DNA of 64,000 nt. Source: 3-1-20CM-4-69-9 sp963833655 (GTDB taxonomy: Bacteria > Actinomycetota > Thermoleophilia > Gaiellales > Gaiellaceae). The position numbers and the translations under genes are program-made. Below, piece by piece: positions 53,599 through 62,357 of this stretch. The notes beneath the pieces were generated by a model that did no database searches, was not told the origin of the DNA, and saw nothing but the letters and a program-made list of their open reading frames with translations. The stretch is from positions 930,001-994,000 of the forward strand of contig CAWHYL010000004.1 of assembly GCA_963833655.1 (NCBI GenBank). Direction: 5' to 3'. The first letter of the stretch is position 1, and each line of letters begins with the position of its first letter.

Positions 53599-54003
53599 CT
53601 ACGCCGGCGTCGCCTGGCGGTCGAGCTGTTCGACGAGCTCCGTGACGCGCTCGCCGATCCGGTCACGGATGTTCCGTACGTCCGCGAGCGGAAGGTCCTT
53701 GGGGTCCGGAAACTCCCAGGTGATCCGGCGGACGCCGGGCGTCACCGGGCAAACCGCCTCGCTGCACGTCGACACCGCGACGTCGGCCCATCGAAGCGCG
53801 TCCGCATCGGGCGTGCGCGGCACGTGTGCGGTCGCGTCGATGCCGATTTCCTTCAGGGCCTCGATCACCTGTGGGTGCGCCGCCGAGCCGGGCTCGCTGC
53901 CGGCCGAGCGCGCACGATGGCGGTCGCCGGCGATCTGGCGCAGTAGGTACTCGGCCATCACGCTGCGGCCGCTGTTCGCGACGCATACGAAGAGCACGTT
54001 CAC
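53599..54003 (-). CDS. Arsenate reductase / low-molecular-weight phosphatase family protein
   Basis: A 134-residue protein of the LMW protein tyrosine phosphatase fold. The P-loop is VCVANSGRSVMAE (C-x5-R), and the acid loop is WEFPDPKDLPL. Cysteines at VSTCSEAVCPV match the redox pair of thioredoxin-linked ArsC. Arsenate reductase is therefore the best call. GTG is the start. No other ars genes are adjacent. Confidence 0.85.
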   Translation of the reverse strand: MNVLFVCVANSGRSVMAEYLLRQIAGDRHRARSAGSEPGSAAHPQVIEALKEIGIDATAHVPRTPDADALRWADVAVSTCSEAVCPVTPGVRRITWEFPDPKDLPLADVRNIRDRIGERVTELVEQLDRQATPA

Positions 54004-54164
54004 CTACGCGGCCTCGTTCGGAACAGCGGCGCCGTCAAGTAGATCGAGAGGGGTACAGGTCGCGGATACCTCCGCGGCTGCGAAGGCGTCGCGCATCGAA
54101 TCGATCGTACTCCTCCCGCGGGTTCGATCCTCGCGCCGTCGGGTTGACCCAGAGAGGGCGCGGC

Positions 54165-54190
54165 GGCACGGGAGATGGTTCTCCCGTGCC
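54165..54190. terminator. Strong hairpin downstream of the haloperoxidase gene
   Basis: Perfect 11-bp stem GGCACGGGAGA / TCTCCCGTGCC with a TGGT loop, 14 bases past the haloperoxidase stop on the minus strand. No T-run. The other ~160 bases of the gap hold only a tRNA-like T-arm fragment (see rejected items). Confidence 0.6.
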
Positions 54191-54204
54191 GTTAGCCACT
54201 CCTC

Positions 54205-55581
54205 TCAGCCGACAGGCTGGAAGAGGTTGTCAGCGATGTAGCGTCCGACCTTGCGGCCGAGGGCCGACCCCTGCAGGTCGGAGTTGCGGAAGTGGAAGCC
54301 GACCAGGACGCGTGCCCAGTCGACGTCCTTCACGACGTCGTGAAGGCGGTCGTACGTCCGAGTTCTCGCGGTCACGCCGGACGCGCGACTGTCGAGCGTG
54401 AGCGAGACCTTGTCTGTGCCGAAGAAGTCGTCCAGTGCTTCGACGACGGCTGTGCTGTGGCAGGCGTGCGCCGACGGGTACTCGGGGAAGTTCGGCGTCG
54501 CGCCCAGCGGCTGCCAATTCGGGTCGGCCAGGGTGCCCGCGTTTCCGTCCGTGTCCGCGCGGTGAATCGCCTGGTAGGGACGCCAGAACCAGTAGTGGTA
54601 TTTGGCGTCGAAGCAGGCGATCATCGCGTCACCGCCGGCGACGTGCGCCATCGCCAGCATGCGTGCGCTCTGCAGGAGATCGAGTCCCTGGTCATGCGCG
54701 AGCTTGAGCAGCCCATCGTTCCATTGGCGGATGTCGTGATCGGTCCAGAAGCGGGCCTCGTTCGTCTGCTCGGGCGTCCTGCTCGTACTGTCGACGCGGC
54801 CGACGTCCTTGACCTGGTTGAAGTCGTCGGCGTATTCGTGGTCATTGAGCGCATTCGGACCGTCAGGTCGGAACTGGGACGCGCTCTTCAGTGCAAGCGG
54901 CCGCATTCCCGGCAGGCACAGGCCGAGGACCGTTCCGGTCGCGTTCGGTTGCCACACGCCTGCCACGGCGACGCCGAGGACGCCTGCAGGCGGATCGAGA
55001 TCCTGCAGCGTCGTGCTGCATCCGCGACCGTCATTCTGGCGCAGCGCGAGCACCGCGTGGGCCACCTGCCCGCCGACGTCGATTCCGTTCTGTTTGGCTG
55101 CCGTTTCCGCGGGCGTAGCGTCCGGGATCGCAGCCATGTAGGCGCTGTAGTCGTTGTCGAGGATCGTCTGGTCGGCGCTCAGCTGTGGCTGTAGCCCAGT
55201 GAGCGTGTCGTAGGTCGCGGTCGCGATCGCGGCCTCGGGCGATGTGTTCGAGGGTGCGGTGGGCGTGGTCGTATACGGCTGGTAGCCGCCGTCGATCGAG
55301 ACGACTGCGTCGTAGATGGCGACGTGGGCGATGCCCATGTAGACCGCGGCCTCGCCGGGGAACTTGTTGCCGAAGTTCTCGGGTCCGTTGCTGCCGCCGG
55401 CGGCCGGAACGATCGCACATCGGGCCTCGGTGCTCCAGAAGGCGACGGGCGTGGTCGCGGCGGGGAAATTGGCAGCGGGCGCACACTGGGTCGCCGGCGG
55501 TGTGGCACCGAGACTCGGCCCGGCACCGACCGAGGCGACAACGACAAGCAGAGCGGCGATCAAGGCGATGCTGATTTTCAT
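54205..55581 (-). CDS. Secreted vanadium-dependent haloperoxidase (PAP2 superfamily)
   Basis: A 458-residue exported enzyme. Signal peptide SIALIAALLVVVASVGAGPS is followed by a helical PAP2-type domain. The vanadate-binding residues are visible: KYHYWFWRPYQAIH (Lys, Arg), FPEYPSAHACHSTAVVEAL (Ser-Ala-His and a second His) and RVLVGFHFRNSDLQGSALGR (Arg, His). Such enzymes oxidise halides with hydrogen peroxide or act as phosphatases. The ATG overlaps the upstream small gene (ATGA). The Cys pair near the active site (AHACHS) is notable. Confidence 0.88.
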   Translation of the reverse strand: MKISIALIAALLVVVASVGAGPSLGATPPATQCAPAANFPAATTPVAFWSTEARCAIVPAAGGSNGPENFGNKFPGEAAVYMGIAHVAIYDAVVSIDGGYQPYTTTPTAPSNTSPEAAIATATYDTLTGLQPQLSADQTILDNDYSAYMAAIPDATPAETAAKQNGIDVGGQVAHAVLALRQNDGRGCSTTLQDLDPPAGVLGVAVAGVWQPNATGTVLGLCLPGMRPLALKSASQFRPDGPNALNDHEYADDFNQVKDVGRVDSTSRTPEQTNEARFWTDHDIRQWNDGLLKLAHDQGLDLLQSARMLAMAHVAGGDAMIACFDAKYHYWFWRPYQAIHRADTDGNAGTLADPNWQPLGATPNFPEYPSAHACHSTAVVEALDDFFGTDKVSLTLDSRASGVTARTRTYDRLHDVVKDVDWARVLVGFHFRNSDLQGSALGRKVGRYIADNLFQPVG

Positions 55582-55850
55582 TGCTCCTCCGTTTCTGACG
55601 GGATCGCCTCGACAACGCGGAGCGGCGCGAGCTCGGCTCGCTCGGCGACCAGCGCGGCCGCGCGGTCCGTGGGCGCCGCGAACGCGAAGAAGCAGATCTC
55701 GTCCTCGGGGACGTGAATCGATCCCTCGAAGCGGACACCCGTCCCCTCACGCGTCATGGCTTCGGCAGCCGAGCGTGCGCGTCGTTCGCGTGCCCGGCGC
55801 TCGCGTGCGCCGGAGTGGGCGAGGAACGTCTCGACGAGGTAGCTCGGCAT
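55578..55850 (-). CDS. Small DUF4242-like protein coupled to the haloperoxidase
   Basis: A 90-residue protein: MPSYLVETFLAHSGARERRA, then VRFEGSIHVPEDEICFFAFAAP and LAPLRVVEAI. This is the ferredoxin-like alpha/beta pattern of the DUF4242 family, some members of which bind nickel. It is transcribed with the haloperoxidase and overlaps it by 4 bases. A TAGCGT box 7 bases before the ATG is the probable operon promoter. Confidence 0.7.
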   Translation of the reverse strand: MPSYLVETFLAHSGARERRARERRARSAAEAMTREGTGVRFEGSIHVPEDEICFFAFAAPTDRAAALVAERAELAPLRVVEAIPSETEEQ

Positions 55851-55857
55851 CCCTGCG

Positions 55858-55863
55858 ACGCTA
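55858..55863 (-). promoter_or_regulatory. TAGCGT -10 box of the haloperoxidase operon
   Basis: On the minus strand TAGCGT, 7 bases, ATG; leaderless pattern. Confidence 0.45.
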
Positions 55864-55874
55864 GGCGGGCAAGC

Positions 55875-58613
55875 TCAGCTTGAAATCGTGAGTCCCCCGG
55901 AGGTTTGCTCGTCCGACCGGAATTTGCTCGCCAGCTCAGTCCGGGAGCGGACGCCGAGCTTCGCGTAGACGTGTGAGAGATGCGTCTCGACCGTCCGCTC
56001 TCCGAGAAAGAGCGCGGCTGCGACCTCGCGGTTCGTTCGTCCTTCCGCGACCAGGGCGGCGACCCGCCGCTCCGCAGGGGTCAAGCCCTCGGCGCGCGTC
56101 CGGCCGCCGATCCGGCCAAGCTCCGCCCGCGCCTTCGTGCTCCACGTGGCCGCCCCGACCTTGTCGAAGTCTGCGAGCGCCCCCGCGATCGCATCGCGAG
56201 CCGGACGCTTCTGCCGCTCGCGTCTGCGCGCGGCGCCAAGCGCGAGCAATGCCCGCCCGCGCCCGAACGTATCGCCGACGGCTTCGTGTTGCCCCACCGC
56301 CTCCGCCAGGAGCGCGACCGACTGACGAGTGTCTCCACGGGCGGCTTCGAGTAGCCCGCGACAGCGAGTGATGTGTGCGCGCGTGCGCTCGTCGCCCGTC
56401 TTCAGCTCTTGCTCCCACGCGACGATGATTCGTTCAGCCTCGTCCACCTGTTCGAGCTCGAGCAGCACTTCGATCTGGTCGGCGACCCACCAGCGCCGGC
56501 CGGCGTCACGCCAGCCGAGCCGAGTCGTCACCGCCTCGGCCTCCGCGAACCACCGTGCGGCCGCCTCTCGGTCACCGCTCTGCGCGGCGACGAAGCCGAG
56601 CGTTCCGAGATGGACCGGCGTATGCAACCCGAACTGTGCTTCTGCAAGCTGCAGCGACCGCTCCGAGTGCTCCCGTGCCAGCTCGAGCTCCCCGCGGTGG
56701 GCGGCGACCACCGAGATCGGGAGGTGAGCCCAGGGCACCTCCAGCCCATACTGGGTCATCAGGTCGTAGGCCCGCTCCGCGTACTCGGCCGCGAGGCCCC
56801 ACCGCTCTGCCGACAGCTCGACCCACGCCAAGCCGTGCAGCGCTTCGGCAGCCACCAGCTCGTCCCGCTCGCGCGCCTCCTCGTACACGCTCTCGAGCAG
56901 GACGCGCGCAGGATCGGCATCCACCACTCCGCTGAGCGCAAGGCGTGCTCGCCGCACCAGTCCGGGATCTCCCGAGGTGACGGCGATCTCGTGTGCCCGC
57001 GTCGCATACGCCCGCGCCTGCGCATCGCCGACCGCAGACGCAAGGAGGGCCAAGCGCGCCAGCGCGGGGACACGAAGCGCATCGTCGTCCACCTCGTCCG
57101 CGAGCTCGAGCGCGGCTCGAGCGTGCGGCAACGCTCCGTCGAAGCCCTTCGCGAAGCGGGACGTCCACGAGAGCTGGCAATGGATTACCGACTGCAGCGC
57201 GGGCTGCGACTGCGCCTCGCGCAAGGCCTCCTCGAGCAATGTCACGCCCCGGTCGAGCCCTTCGAGCCGCGCGAGAACGACGAGCGCCTCCGCGCGCAGC
57301 AACCCGACCGCACCACCAGTCAGCAGCTCGTCCACAAGTGCCTTCGCACGCGTCCACTCCCCGGCGGCGGACTCGGCTCGAGCAGCGACCAGAAGACGTC
57401 GCTGGCGCTCAGTTCCGCCTGCCGGCGTCAGCCGCAACGCTTGCTCGGCGAGCTCGGCCGCGAACGCAACAGCTCCGCGATCGGTGGCACGCCGTGTCGC
57501 CTCGTCCAGCGCGGCCGCGATCTCGGCGTCGGGCTCATCGGCCGACAGGGCGAGGTGGCGCGGCCGAAAGACGGGATCGTCAATCGCTTCCGCGATCCGA
57601 TGATGCACCCCACGGCGTTTCTCACCGGGCTCCGGGTAGAGCGCCGACGCCAACAGCGGGTGCGTAAAGCGAATTGTTTCCCCGTCGCGCTCGACCACAC
57701 GCGCGACGAACGCCGGTTCGAGTGCGGCCCGCGGAACCCCCGCTCTCGCCAGCAGCGCCCCCGTGGGAGCTCCGAGCGCCGAGGCCACCGCGAGAGCGTC
57801 ACGCGTTTCGGCCGGCAGGCCCGCAAGCCTCCTGTGGACGAGCTCGTCGAGCGTCGCGGGAACCGTGAGTGGCTCGAGCGGGTCGGCGTCGGCGCCGAGA
57901 GCACGCGCCAGCTCGAGCGCGTAGAACGGATTCCCGCCCGAGCGCGCGTGGATTCGGAGCAGCGTCTGTCGCGGGAACGGTGCCCCGAGACGGTCGACCA
58001 GAAGCCGATGGAGCGCGCCGACGCTGAGCCCGCCCACGGCCACCCGCTCCACGCGCTCGACTTTTGGCGCAAGCTCCGACTGCGACTCCGCGACGCCAAC
58101 CGTCAGGCGGCGTGCGACGAGCGCGGCCACCGGACTGTCGCCCGTTCGGCGCAGCGCGAACGCAAGCGCGCTCGAAGACGACGGATCGAGCCACTGAACA
58201 TCGTCCACACCAATCAGGACGGGGGCCGACTCGGCCAGGAGTTGCAGCGTGTCTCGGACGCCGACGGCTAGCGCGCGCTCGTCGATTCCGCCGTTCGGCT
58301 CAGCGAGGAGGAGCGCGCCCTCGAGCGCGCTCCTCCGCGGCGGCGACAGTCGCGTCAGCACATCATCGAGCGCGTCTTCGAAGAGATCGGCGAGCCCCGC
58401 ATAGAGAAGTCCGCTCTCAGCCTCAGCCGGACGCGCCGACAGCACATGCATCCCACGGGCCGACGCGTGCGCCAGGCCCGCCGCCCAAAGGGTCGACTTG
58501 CCGATCCCCGCCTCGCCTTCGAGCACGAGCGCCCTGCCGCCTCCGTTCGACCGTTCCACGAACGCGCGGACGGCGGCGAGCTCCGGGTCCCTGCCGACGA
58601 CCTCGAGATTCAT
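55875..58613 (-). CDS. Large ATP-binding LuxR-family regulator (LAL type)
   Basis: A 912-residue regulator of the LAL (MalT-like) family. Walker A is LEGEAGIGKSTLWAAG near residue 35 and Walker B LIGVDDVQWLDPSS. A long helical, TPR-like middle follows. The C-terminal LuxR helix-turn-helix is GLTPAERRVAALVAEGRTNR, continuing REVAAALFLGERTVETHL. LAL proteins respond to an inducer with ATP and activate transcription. The gene ends 24 bases before the haloperoxidase operon on the same strand, so that operon is an obvious candidate target. ATG 58613 fits the domain boundary. Confidence 0.92.
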   Translation of the reverse strand: MNLEVVGRDPELAAVRAFVERSNGGGRALVLEGEAGIGKSTLWAAGLAHASARGMHVLSARPAEAESGLLYAGLADLFEDALDDVLTRLSPPRRSALEGALLLAEPNGGIDERALAVGVRDTLQLLAESAPVLIGVDDVQWLDPSSSSALAFALRRTGDSPVAALVARRLTVGVAESQSELAPKVERVERVAVGGLSVGALHRLLVDRLGAPFPRQTLLRIHARSGGNPFYALELARALGADADPLEPLTVPATLDELVHRRLAGLPAETRDALAVASALGAPTGALLARAGVPRAALEPAFVARVVERDGETIRFTHPLLASALYPEPGEKRRGVHHRIAEAIDDPVFRPRHLALSADEPDAEIAAALDEATRRATDRGAVAFAAELAEQALRLTPAGGTERQRRLLVAARAESAAGEWTRAKALVDELLTGGAVGLLRAEALVVLARLEGLDRGVTLLEEALREAQSQPALQSVIHCQLSWTSRFAKGFDGALPHARAALELADEVDDDALRVPALARLALLASAVGDAQARAYATRAHEIAVTSGDPGLVRRARLALSGVVDADPARVLLESVYEEARERDELVAAEALHGLAWVELSAERWGLAAEYAERAYDLMTQYGLEVPWAHLPISVVAAHRGELELAREHSERSLQLAEAQFGLHTPVHLGTLGFVAAQSGDREAAARWFAEAEAVTTRLGWRDAGRRWWVADQIEVLLELEQVDEAERIIVAWEQELKTGDERTRAHITRCRGLLEAARGDTRQSVALLAEAVGQHEAVGDTFGRGRALLALGAARRRERQKRPARDAIAGALADFDKVGAATWSTKARAELGRIGGRTRAEGLTPAERRVAALVAEGRTNREVAAALFLGERTVETHLSHVYAKLGVRSRTELASKFRSDEQTSGGLTISS

Positions 58614-58760
58614 CGTCTCGCGAGCGATCGTTACACAGCCGGTGGCAGCGGAACATCGAGGCATTCAGAGACGCGCGGCCCTGCAGAGGCGGCAACCGGC
58701 GGCTGGAACTTGCACTTGGGGCGCATCGGCACCTAACCGCGCCGCGCGGCTTTCTTCCAA

Positions 58761-58834
<74 letters not shown>

Positions 58835-58891
58835 GTTCGCGGAACACCGTACAGCGGAATCCGAACGGCACGCTCGACCGTAACCGGTGTC

Positions 58892-59365
58892 GTGAGCCGC
58901 CTGCTCGCCCTTCTCCCGCTTGCGCTCCTCCTCGCGGCCTGCGGCGGGAGCAGCAACGGCAACAGCAGCGGCAACAGCAGCAGCCAGGCCAGCGGCAGCG
59001 TCCTGCAGACGATCCAGGTCTCCGAGAAGGAGTACTCCCTCAACCCGAGCACGATTACCGTTCCGAAGCCGGGCACGTACGCGCTCAAAGTCACGAACGA
59101 CGGCACGATCACCCACGCCTTCGTGATCGAGGCGACCGGGAGCGCGGGGAGCGAGGCCAAGACCGGCGACATCGAGCCGGGGTCGAGCAAGACCGTGAGG
59201 TTCACGTTCGAGGCCGACAAGCGCTACGAGATGTACTGCCCGATCGACGGCCACAAGGCACAGGGGATGGCCGGCACGATCTCGGTCGGCGGAGCCGCCG
59301 GCGCCGCGACGACCACGAACCCCGAGGGCGAGACGACGACGAGCAGCGGGATGCCGGGGTATTGA
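58892..59365 (+). CDS. Plastocyanin-like cupredoxin lipoprotein
   Basis: A 157-residue exported lipoprotein (lipobox LLAAC). After a Ser/Gly/Asn-rich linker comes a cupredoxin domain with the type 1 copper ligands His (ITHAFVIE), Cys and His (MYCPIDGHKAQGM) and Met. It probably shuttles electrons at the outer membrane face, for example to the oxidase in this window. A Thr/Gly-rich tail follows. The GTG start gives the proper signal peptide. Confidence 0.88.
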   Translation: MSRLLALLPLALLLAACGGSSNGNSSGNSSSQASGSVLQTIQVSEKEYSLNPSTITVPKPGTYALKVTNDGTITHAFVIEATGSAGSEAKTGDIEPGSSKTVRFTFEADKRYEMYCPIDGHKAQGMAGTISVGGAAGAATTTNPEGETTTSSGMPGY

Positions 59366-59398
59366 CGGTTCCCCCGTGACGTAGACCGCCCGAACCCT

Positions 59399-59404
59399 CA
59401 GAAT
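59399..59404 (+). promoter_or_regulatory. CAGAAT -10-like box of the yjbQ-like gene
   Basis: CAGAAT, 7 bases, GTG; same spacing as the other leaderless starts but with C in the first position. Confidence 0.35.
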
Positions 59405-59411
59405 AGGGGCC

Positions 59412-59864
59412 GTGAAGGTCTTCCAGCGCGAGACCCAACTGCGAACGACCGGTGGGCTCTCCGTCCGCGACATCACCGACGAAGTCCTCGAAGCCGTCCA
59501 GGAGAGTGGCATCACCGAGGGCATCGCCTGCATCTACTCCCCCCACACCACCTGCTGCGTGCGCGTCAACGAGTTCGAGCAGGGCTTCCTCGAGGACTTC
59601 GCGGAGCTGCTGCAACGGCTCGTTCCGCGGGAGACGTACTACGCGCACGACGACTGGGACAAGCGCACCGAGAACATCTGCCCCGAGGACATGGCCGTCG
59701 GGAACGGCCACTCGCACTGCATGGCGATGCTGCTCGGAACGGCGGGCGAGTCGGTACCGGTGCGCGACGGCGAGCTGTTCCTCGGCACGTGGCAGCGAGT
59801 GCTCTTCATCGAGCTCGATCGCGAGCGCGATCGCCGCTGGCTCGTGCAGGTCGTCGGCAACTAG
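59412..59864 (+). CDS. YjbQ family protein (UPF0047)
   Basis: A 150-residue member of the YjbQ/secondary thiamine-phosphate synthase family. Conserved features: IYSPHTTCCVRVNEFEQGFLED, ENICPEDMAVGNGHSHCMAMLLG and LGTWQRVLFIELDRERDRR. The His/Cys/Asp residues form a presumed metal site. Some members have weak thiamine phosphate synthase activity; the physiological role is not settled. Confidence 0.92.
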   Translation: MKVFQRETQLRTTGGLSVRDITDEVLEAVQESGITEGIACIYSPHTTCCVRVNEFEQGFLEDFAELLQRLVPRETYYAHDDWDKRTENICPEDMAVGNGHSHCMAMLLGTAGESVPVRDGELFLGTWQRVLFIELDRERDRRWLVQVVGN

Positions 59865-59890
59865 GCCGGTAGCGTCCGCGGCCGCTGGAT

Positions 59891-59904
59891 CCCTCGTTCG
59901 AGGG
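59891..59904. terminator. Short hairpin after the yjbQ-like gene
   Basis: CCCTC-GTTC-GAGGG in the ~100-base gap; weak terminator candidate. Nothing else is evident in the gap except the ribosome binding site GAGGAG of the next gene. Confidence 0.35.
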
Positions 59905-59966
59905 GTAGCGCGGCTGCACGGGCGGGGCGAAACAGGAGGTGGCGCCGCGGCACGCCGCCCGAGGAG

Positions 59967-60956
59967 ATGACTGCCACAACCACCGCAAAGCGCCTGATTC
60001 GGCTCGCCCTCGCGACCGTCGTCGGCGCGACCGTCTTTGTCGGCGCCGCGAGCGGCCGCCCGCAGGCTGTGGCCTTCGTCGCCGGCCCGTCGCGCGTCGT
60101 CCAGGGCAATCCTGTGACCGTCTCCGTCACCGTCTCTCCGGCCGGCGCGCGCTGCTCGCTGTCCGTCCGGTACAAGAGCGGTGCCAGGCAGAAGGGGCTC
60201 AAAGGTGTGACGGCCGCGGGCGGGACGGCCACGTGGACGTGGACGGTTCCGCGCCACGTGCAGCCCGGAGTGACGCACGTATCGGCGTCGTGCTCCGGCG
60301 CCGGCCGAGCAACGCGGACGCTGACGGTGATCGGCGGCGTCGTGCCGCCCAAGATCAACGTCGCGCAGTCCGGCTGGTCGAGCCGCGCGTATCCGTACGG
60401 CGGCACCGGCGTCAGCTGGGGCGTGATCCTCGAGAACACGTCGAAGACGCAGGACGCGAAGCAGGTTCAGGTTCTCTGCAACTTCGTCATGTCCGACAAC
60501 CGGCTGATCGGCTCGATGACGGTCAACGTCAGCGACATCGCTGCCGGGACGAAGCACGCGACCGGCGGCGAGCTCACCTTCCCCTCGGGCGCGCCGATCG
60601 CGCGGCTCGAGATCGTCGTCAAGATCGGGCAAGCAGCACCGGCGACCCGCTCGAAACCGGGCATCTCGTTCGTCCGTCTGGAGCCGAGCACGATCGAGCC
60701 CGCCTACACCGGGTCGATCGAGGGCGAGGTGCAGAACGACAGCCCCCGCAAGACGATCCAGGTCGTCGAGCTCTCGGGAGTCGTCTTCGACTCCGCCGGG
60801 AACATCATCGGCGGCGCCACCGGCTTCGAGGCCGCAGCGCTTCCGCCGGCAGCGCGGCTGTTCATGAAGATTACGAACGGCGTTCGCCCGATCCTCTTCT
60901 CGAAAGCTGCGTCGGCGATGGTCTCCGTCGTGCCGACGTACATGGTCTCTCCCTAG
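59967..60956 (+). CDS. Secreted protein with Ig-like/FxLYD-like domains
   Basis: A 329-residue exported protein. Signal peptide region LALATVVGATVFVGAASG. Residues ~35-125 form an Ig-like domain (VQGNPVTVSVTVSPAGARCS, GGTATWTWTVPRHVQPG). The rest has two beta domains with WGVILENTSKTQDAKQVQV and GSIEGEVQNDSPRKTIQVVE, the pattern of FxLYD domains that carry neighbouring-chain contacts. Function unknown; probably wall-associated. A ribosome binding site (GAGGAG) lies directly before the ATG. Confidence 0.72.
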   Translation: MTATTTAKRLIRLALATVVGATVFVGAASGRPQAVAFVAGPSRVVQGNPVTVSVTVSPAGARCSLSVRYKSGARQKGLKGVTAAGGTATWTWTVPRHVQPGVTHVSASCSGAGRATRTLTVIGGVVPPKINVAQSGWSSRAYPYGGTGVSWGVILENTSKTQDAKQVQVLCNFVMSDNRLIGSMTVNVSDIAAGTKHATGGELTFPSGAPIARLEIVVKIGQAAPATRSKPGISFVRLEPSTIEPAYTGSIEGEVQNDSPRKTIQVVELSGVVFDSAGNIIGGATGFEAAALPPAARLFMKITNGVRPILFSKAASAMVSVVPTYMVSP

Positions 60957-60977
60957 CCGACGCGCGAAGATCCGGGC

Positions 60978-61562
60978 GTGCAGCGGCCGCTCGCAAAACG
61001 CCTGCTCGACATCGCGGTCGCCGCGCCGCTGCTCGTCCTCGCGCTCCCGCTCTTCGCGTTCGTCTTCGTCGGGTATCGCGGCCGGCCGTTCTACCGCGAG
61101 CCGCGCGTCTCACGCGGCCGGACGTTCGGCCTGCTGAAGTTCCGGACGCTTCGCCCCGACGTGCTCGCCCGCGCGGACGGCCACGCGCGGCCGCTCGAAG
61201 CCGATCCGGCCAATCTCACCTGGCTCGGCCGGCACGTGTTGAAGCCGTGGTACCTCGACGAGGTGCCTCAGCTCTGGAACGTGCTCCGAGGGGACTTCAG
61301 CCTGGTCGGGCCGCGGCCCTGGCCGCCGCAGCTCGTCGCACGCCAACGCGCGGACGGGCTGACCTATCGGGACGAGGTGCCCGCGGGCCTCACGGGGCTT
61401 GCCCAGTTGAGCAAGGGCTCCGAGCACCGGTACGCGGACCTCGATCTGCAGTACGTCGCGCGTGCCGCCGAGCTCGGAGGTTGGGGGCTCGTGCGCTACG
61501 ACCTGGGGATCCTCGCGCGCACGGTCGGCGTGATCGCGCGCGGCCAGGGCTTGAGCTACTAG
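60978..61562 (+). CDS. Monotopic phosphoglycosyl transferase (bacterial sugar transferase)
   Basis: A 194-residue enzyme that moves a sugar phosphate from a nucleotide to a polyprenyl phosphate, the first membrane step of a glycan pathway. The re-entrant helix is RLLDIAVAAPLLVLALPLFA. Conserved motifs are GLLKFRTLRPD, LDEVPQLWNVLRGDFSLVGP and GLTGLAQLSKG. The DE pair expected near the active site is present as DEVP. The GTG start leaves 21 bases after the secreted-protein gene. A glycan cluster is not visible, so the final product is unknown. Confidence 0.92.
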   Translation: MQRPLAKRLLDIAVAAPLLVLALPLFAFVFVGYRGRPFYREPRVSRGRTFGLLKFRTLRPDVLARADGHARPLEADPANLTWLGRHVLKPWYLDEVPQLWNVLRGDFSLVGPRPWPPQLVARQRADGLTYRDEVPAGLTGLAQLSKGSEHRYADLDLQYVARAAELGGWGLVRYDLGILARTVGVIARGQGLSY

Positions 61563-61586
61563 CCCGCCCGTCCGATAAGCATCAGG

Positions 61587-62357
61587 GTGGAGACTGCAGC
61601 AGCAACGTTGTTCCCGTGGCGACAGCTCGGAACGCTGCTGGCCGACGAAGGGCTCCTGACGGAGACGGAGCTGGAGCTCGCGCTCGACGAGCAGCAGCGG
61701 ACGGGCAGGCTGCTGGGGCAGATCGTCGTCGACCGCGGCTACGTGTCGGCGTTCTCGCTGGCGCGCGTCCTCTCGGCACAGCACGGCGTCGAGGTCAAGG
61801 CACCCGAGGAGCCGGCACCGGAACCGGAGGGGAAGCTCGCGGCCGTGCCGGCAACCTGGCGACCGCTCGGCCGCCTGCTCGTCGAGAAGGGCCTCATCAC
61901 CCAAACCCAGCTGGCCGAAGCGCTGCTTGCGCAGGCGGACGGCGACGGCCGGCTCGGGGAGATCCTGGTCCGGCGCGGCGTCATCACCGCGTCGCAGCTC
62001 GCGCACGCGCTCGGCGAGCAGCACGGCGTCGAGCTCGCGGGCGAGCTCGAGGGAACGCCCAAGCCGCTGACCGCGACGGAACCGGTTTACCGCGTCTACG
62101 AGGTGATCTTCCGTCAAGGCTTCCAGCAGCGCCGTAGCCTGGAAGAGAGCGCAAACTTCCTCGAGGCCGCCGACGTCGCGATGGAGTACGTCCAGGATCA
62201 CAGGCCCGAGGCGCTGGAGATCGAGCGCAGCGACGGCGACGAGCAGGAGACCGTCTGGACGTACAGCGAGACGCGTGCGACCGCGGCCGAGCTCGCGCGC
62301 AAGGACCTCGTCGACACGTTCGGCTTCGATCCCACGCGCTGGGATCCGAACCGCTAG
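61587..62357 (+). CDS. Tandem MshEN-domain protein (possible c-di-GMP sensor)
   Basis: A 256-residue protein with two MshEN (type II secretion ATPase N-terminal) domains: RQLGTLLADEGLLTETELEL with GRLLGQIVVDRGYVSAFSLA, and RPLGRLLVEKGLITQTQLAE with GRLGEILVRRGVITASQLAH. Many MshEN domains bind cyclic di-GMP through such paired RLGxxLxxxGLL segments. The C-terminal ~90 residues are acidic and unknown. No ATPase domain follows, so it is a stand-alone sensor. It is 24 bases after the sugar transferase. The stop shares CTAG with the convergent gene. Confidence 0.8.
   Translation: METAAATLFPWRQLGTLLADEGLLTETELELALDEQQRTGRLLGQIVVDRGYVSAFSLARVLSAQHGVEVKAPEEPAPEPEGKLAAVPATWRPLGRLLVEKGLITQTQLAEALLAQADGDGRLGEILVRRGVITASQLAHALGEQHGVELAGELEGTPKPLTATEPVYRVYEVIFRQGFQQRRSLEESANFLEAADVAMEYVQDHRPEALEIERSDGDEQETVWTYSETRATAAELARKDLVDTFGFDPTRWDPNR

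Noticed and set aside
54118..54134. tRNA-like T arm (GCGGG TTCGATC CTCGC)
   Set aside because: The 5-bp stem and 7-base loop look right, but there is no matching acceptor, D arm or anticodon stem upstream, so it is not a tRNA gene; a decayed fragment cannot be excluded.
54205..55581. Plain acid phosphatase (PAP2) instead of haloperoxidase
   Set aside because: The order of Lys/Arg, SAHACH and Arg-His motifs and the length fit the vanadium haloperoxidase-related branch better, although phosphatase activity is possible in this superfamily.
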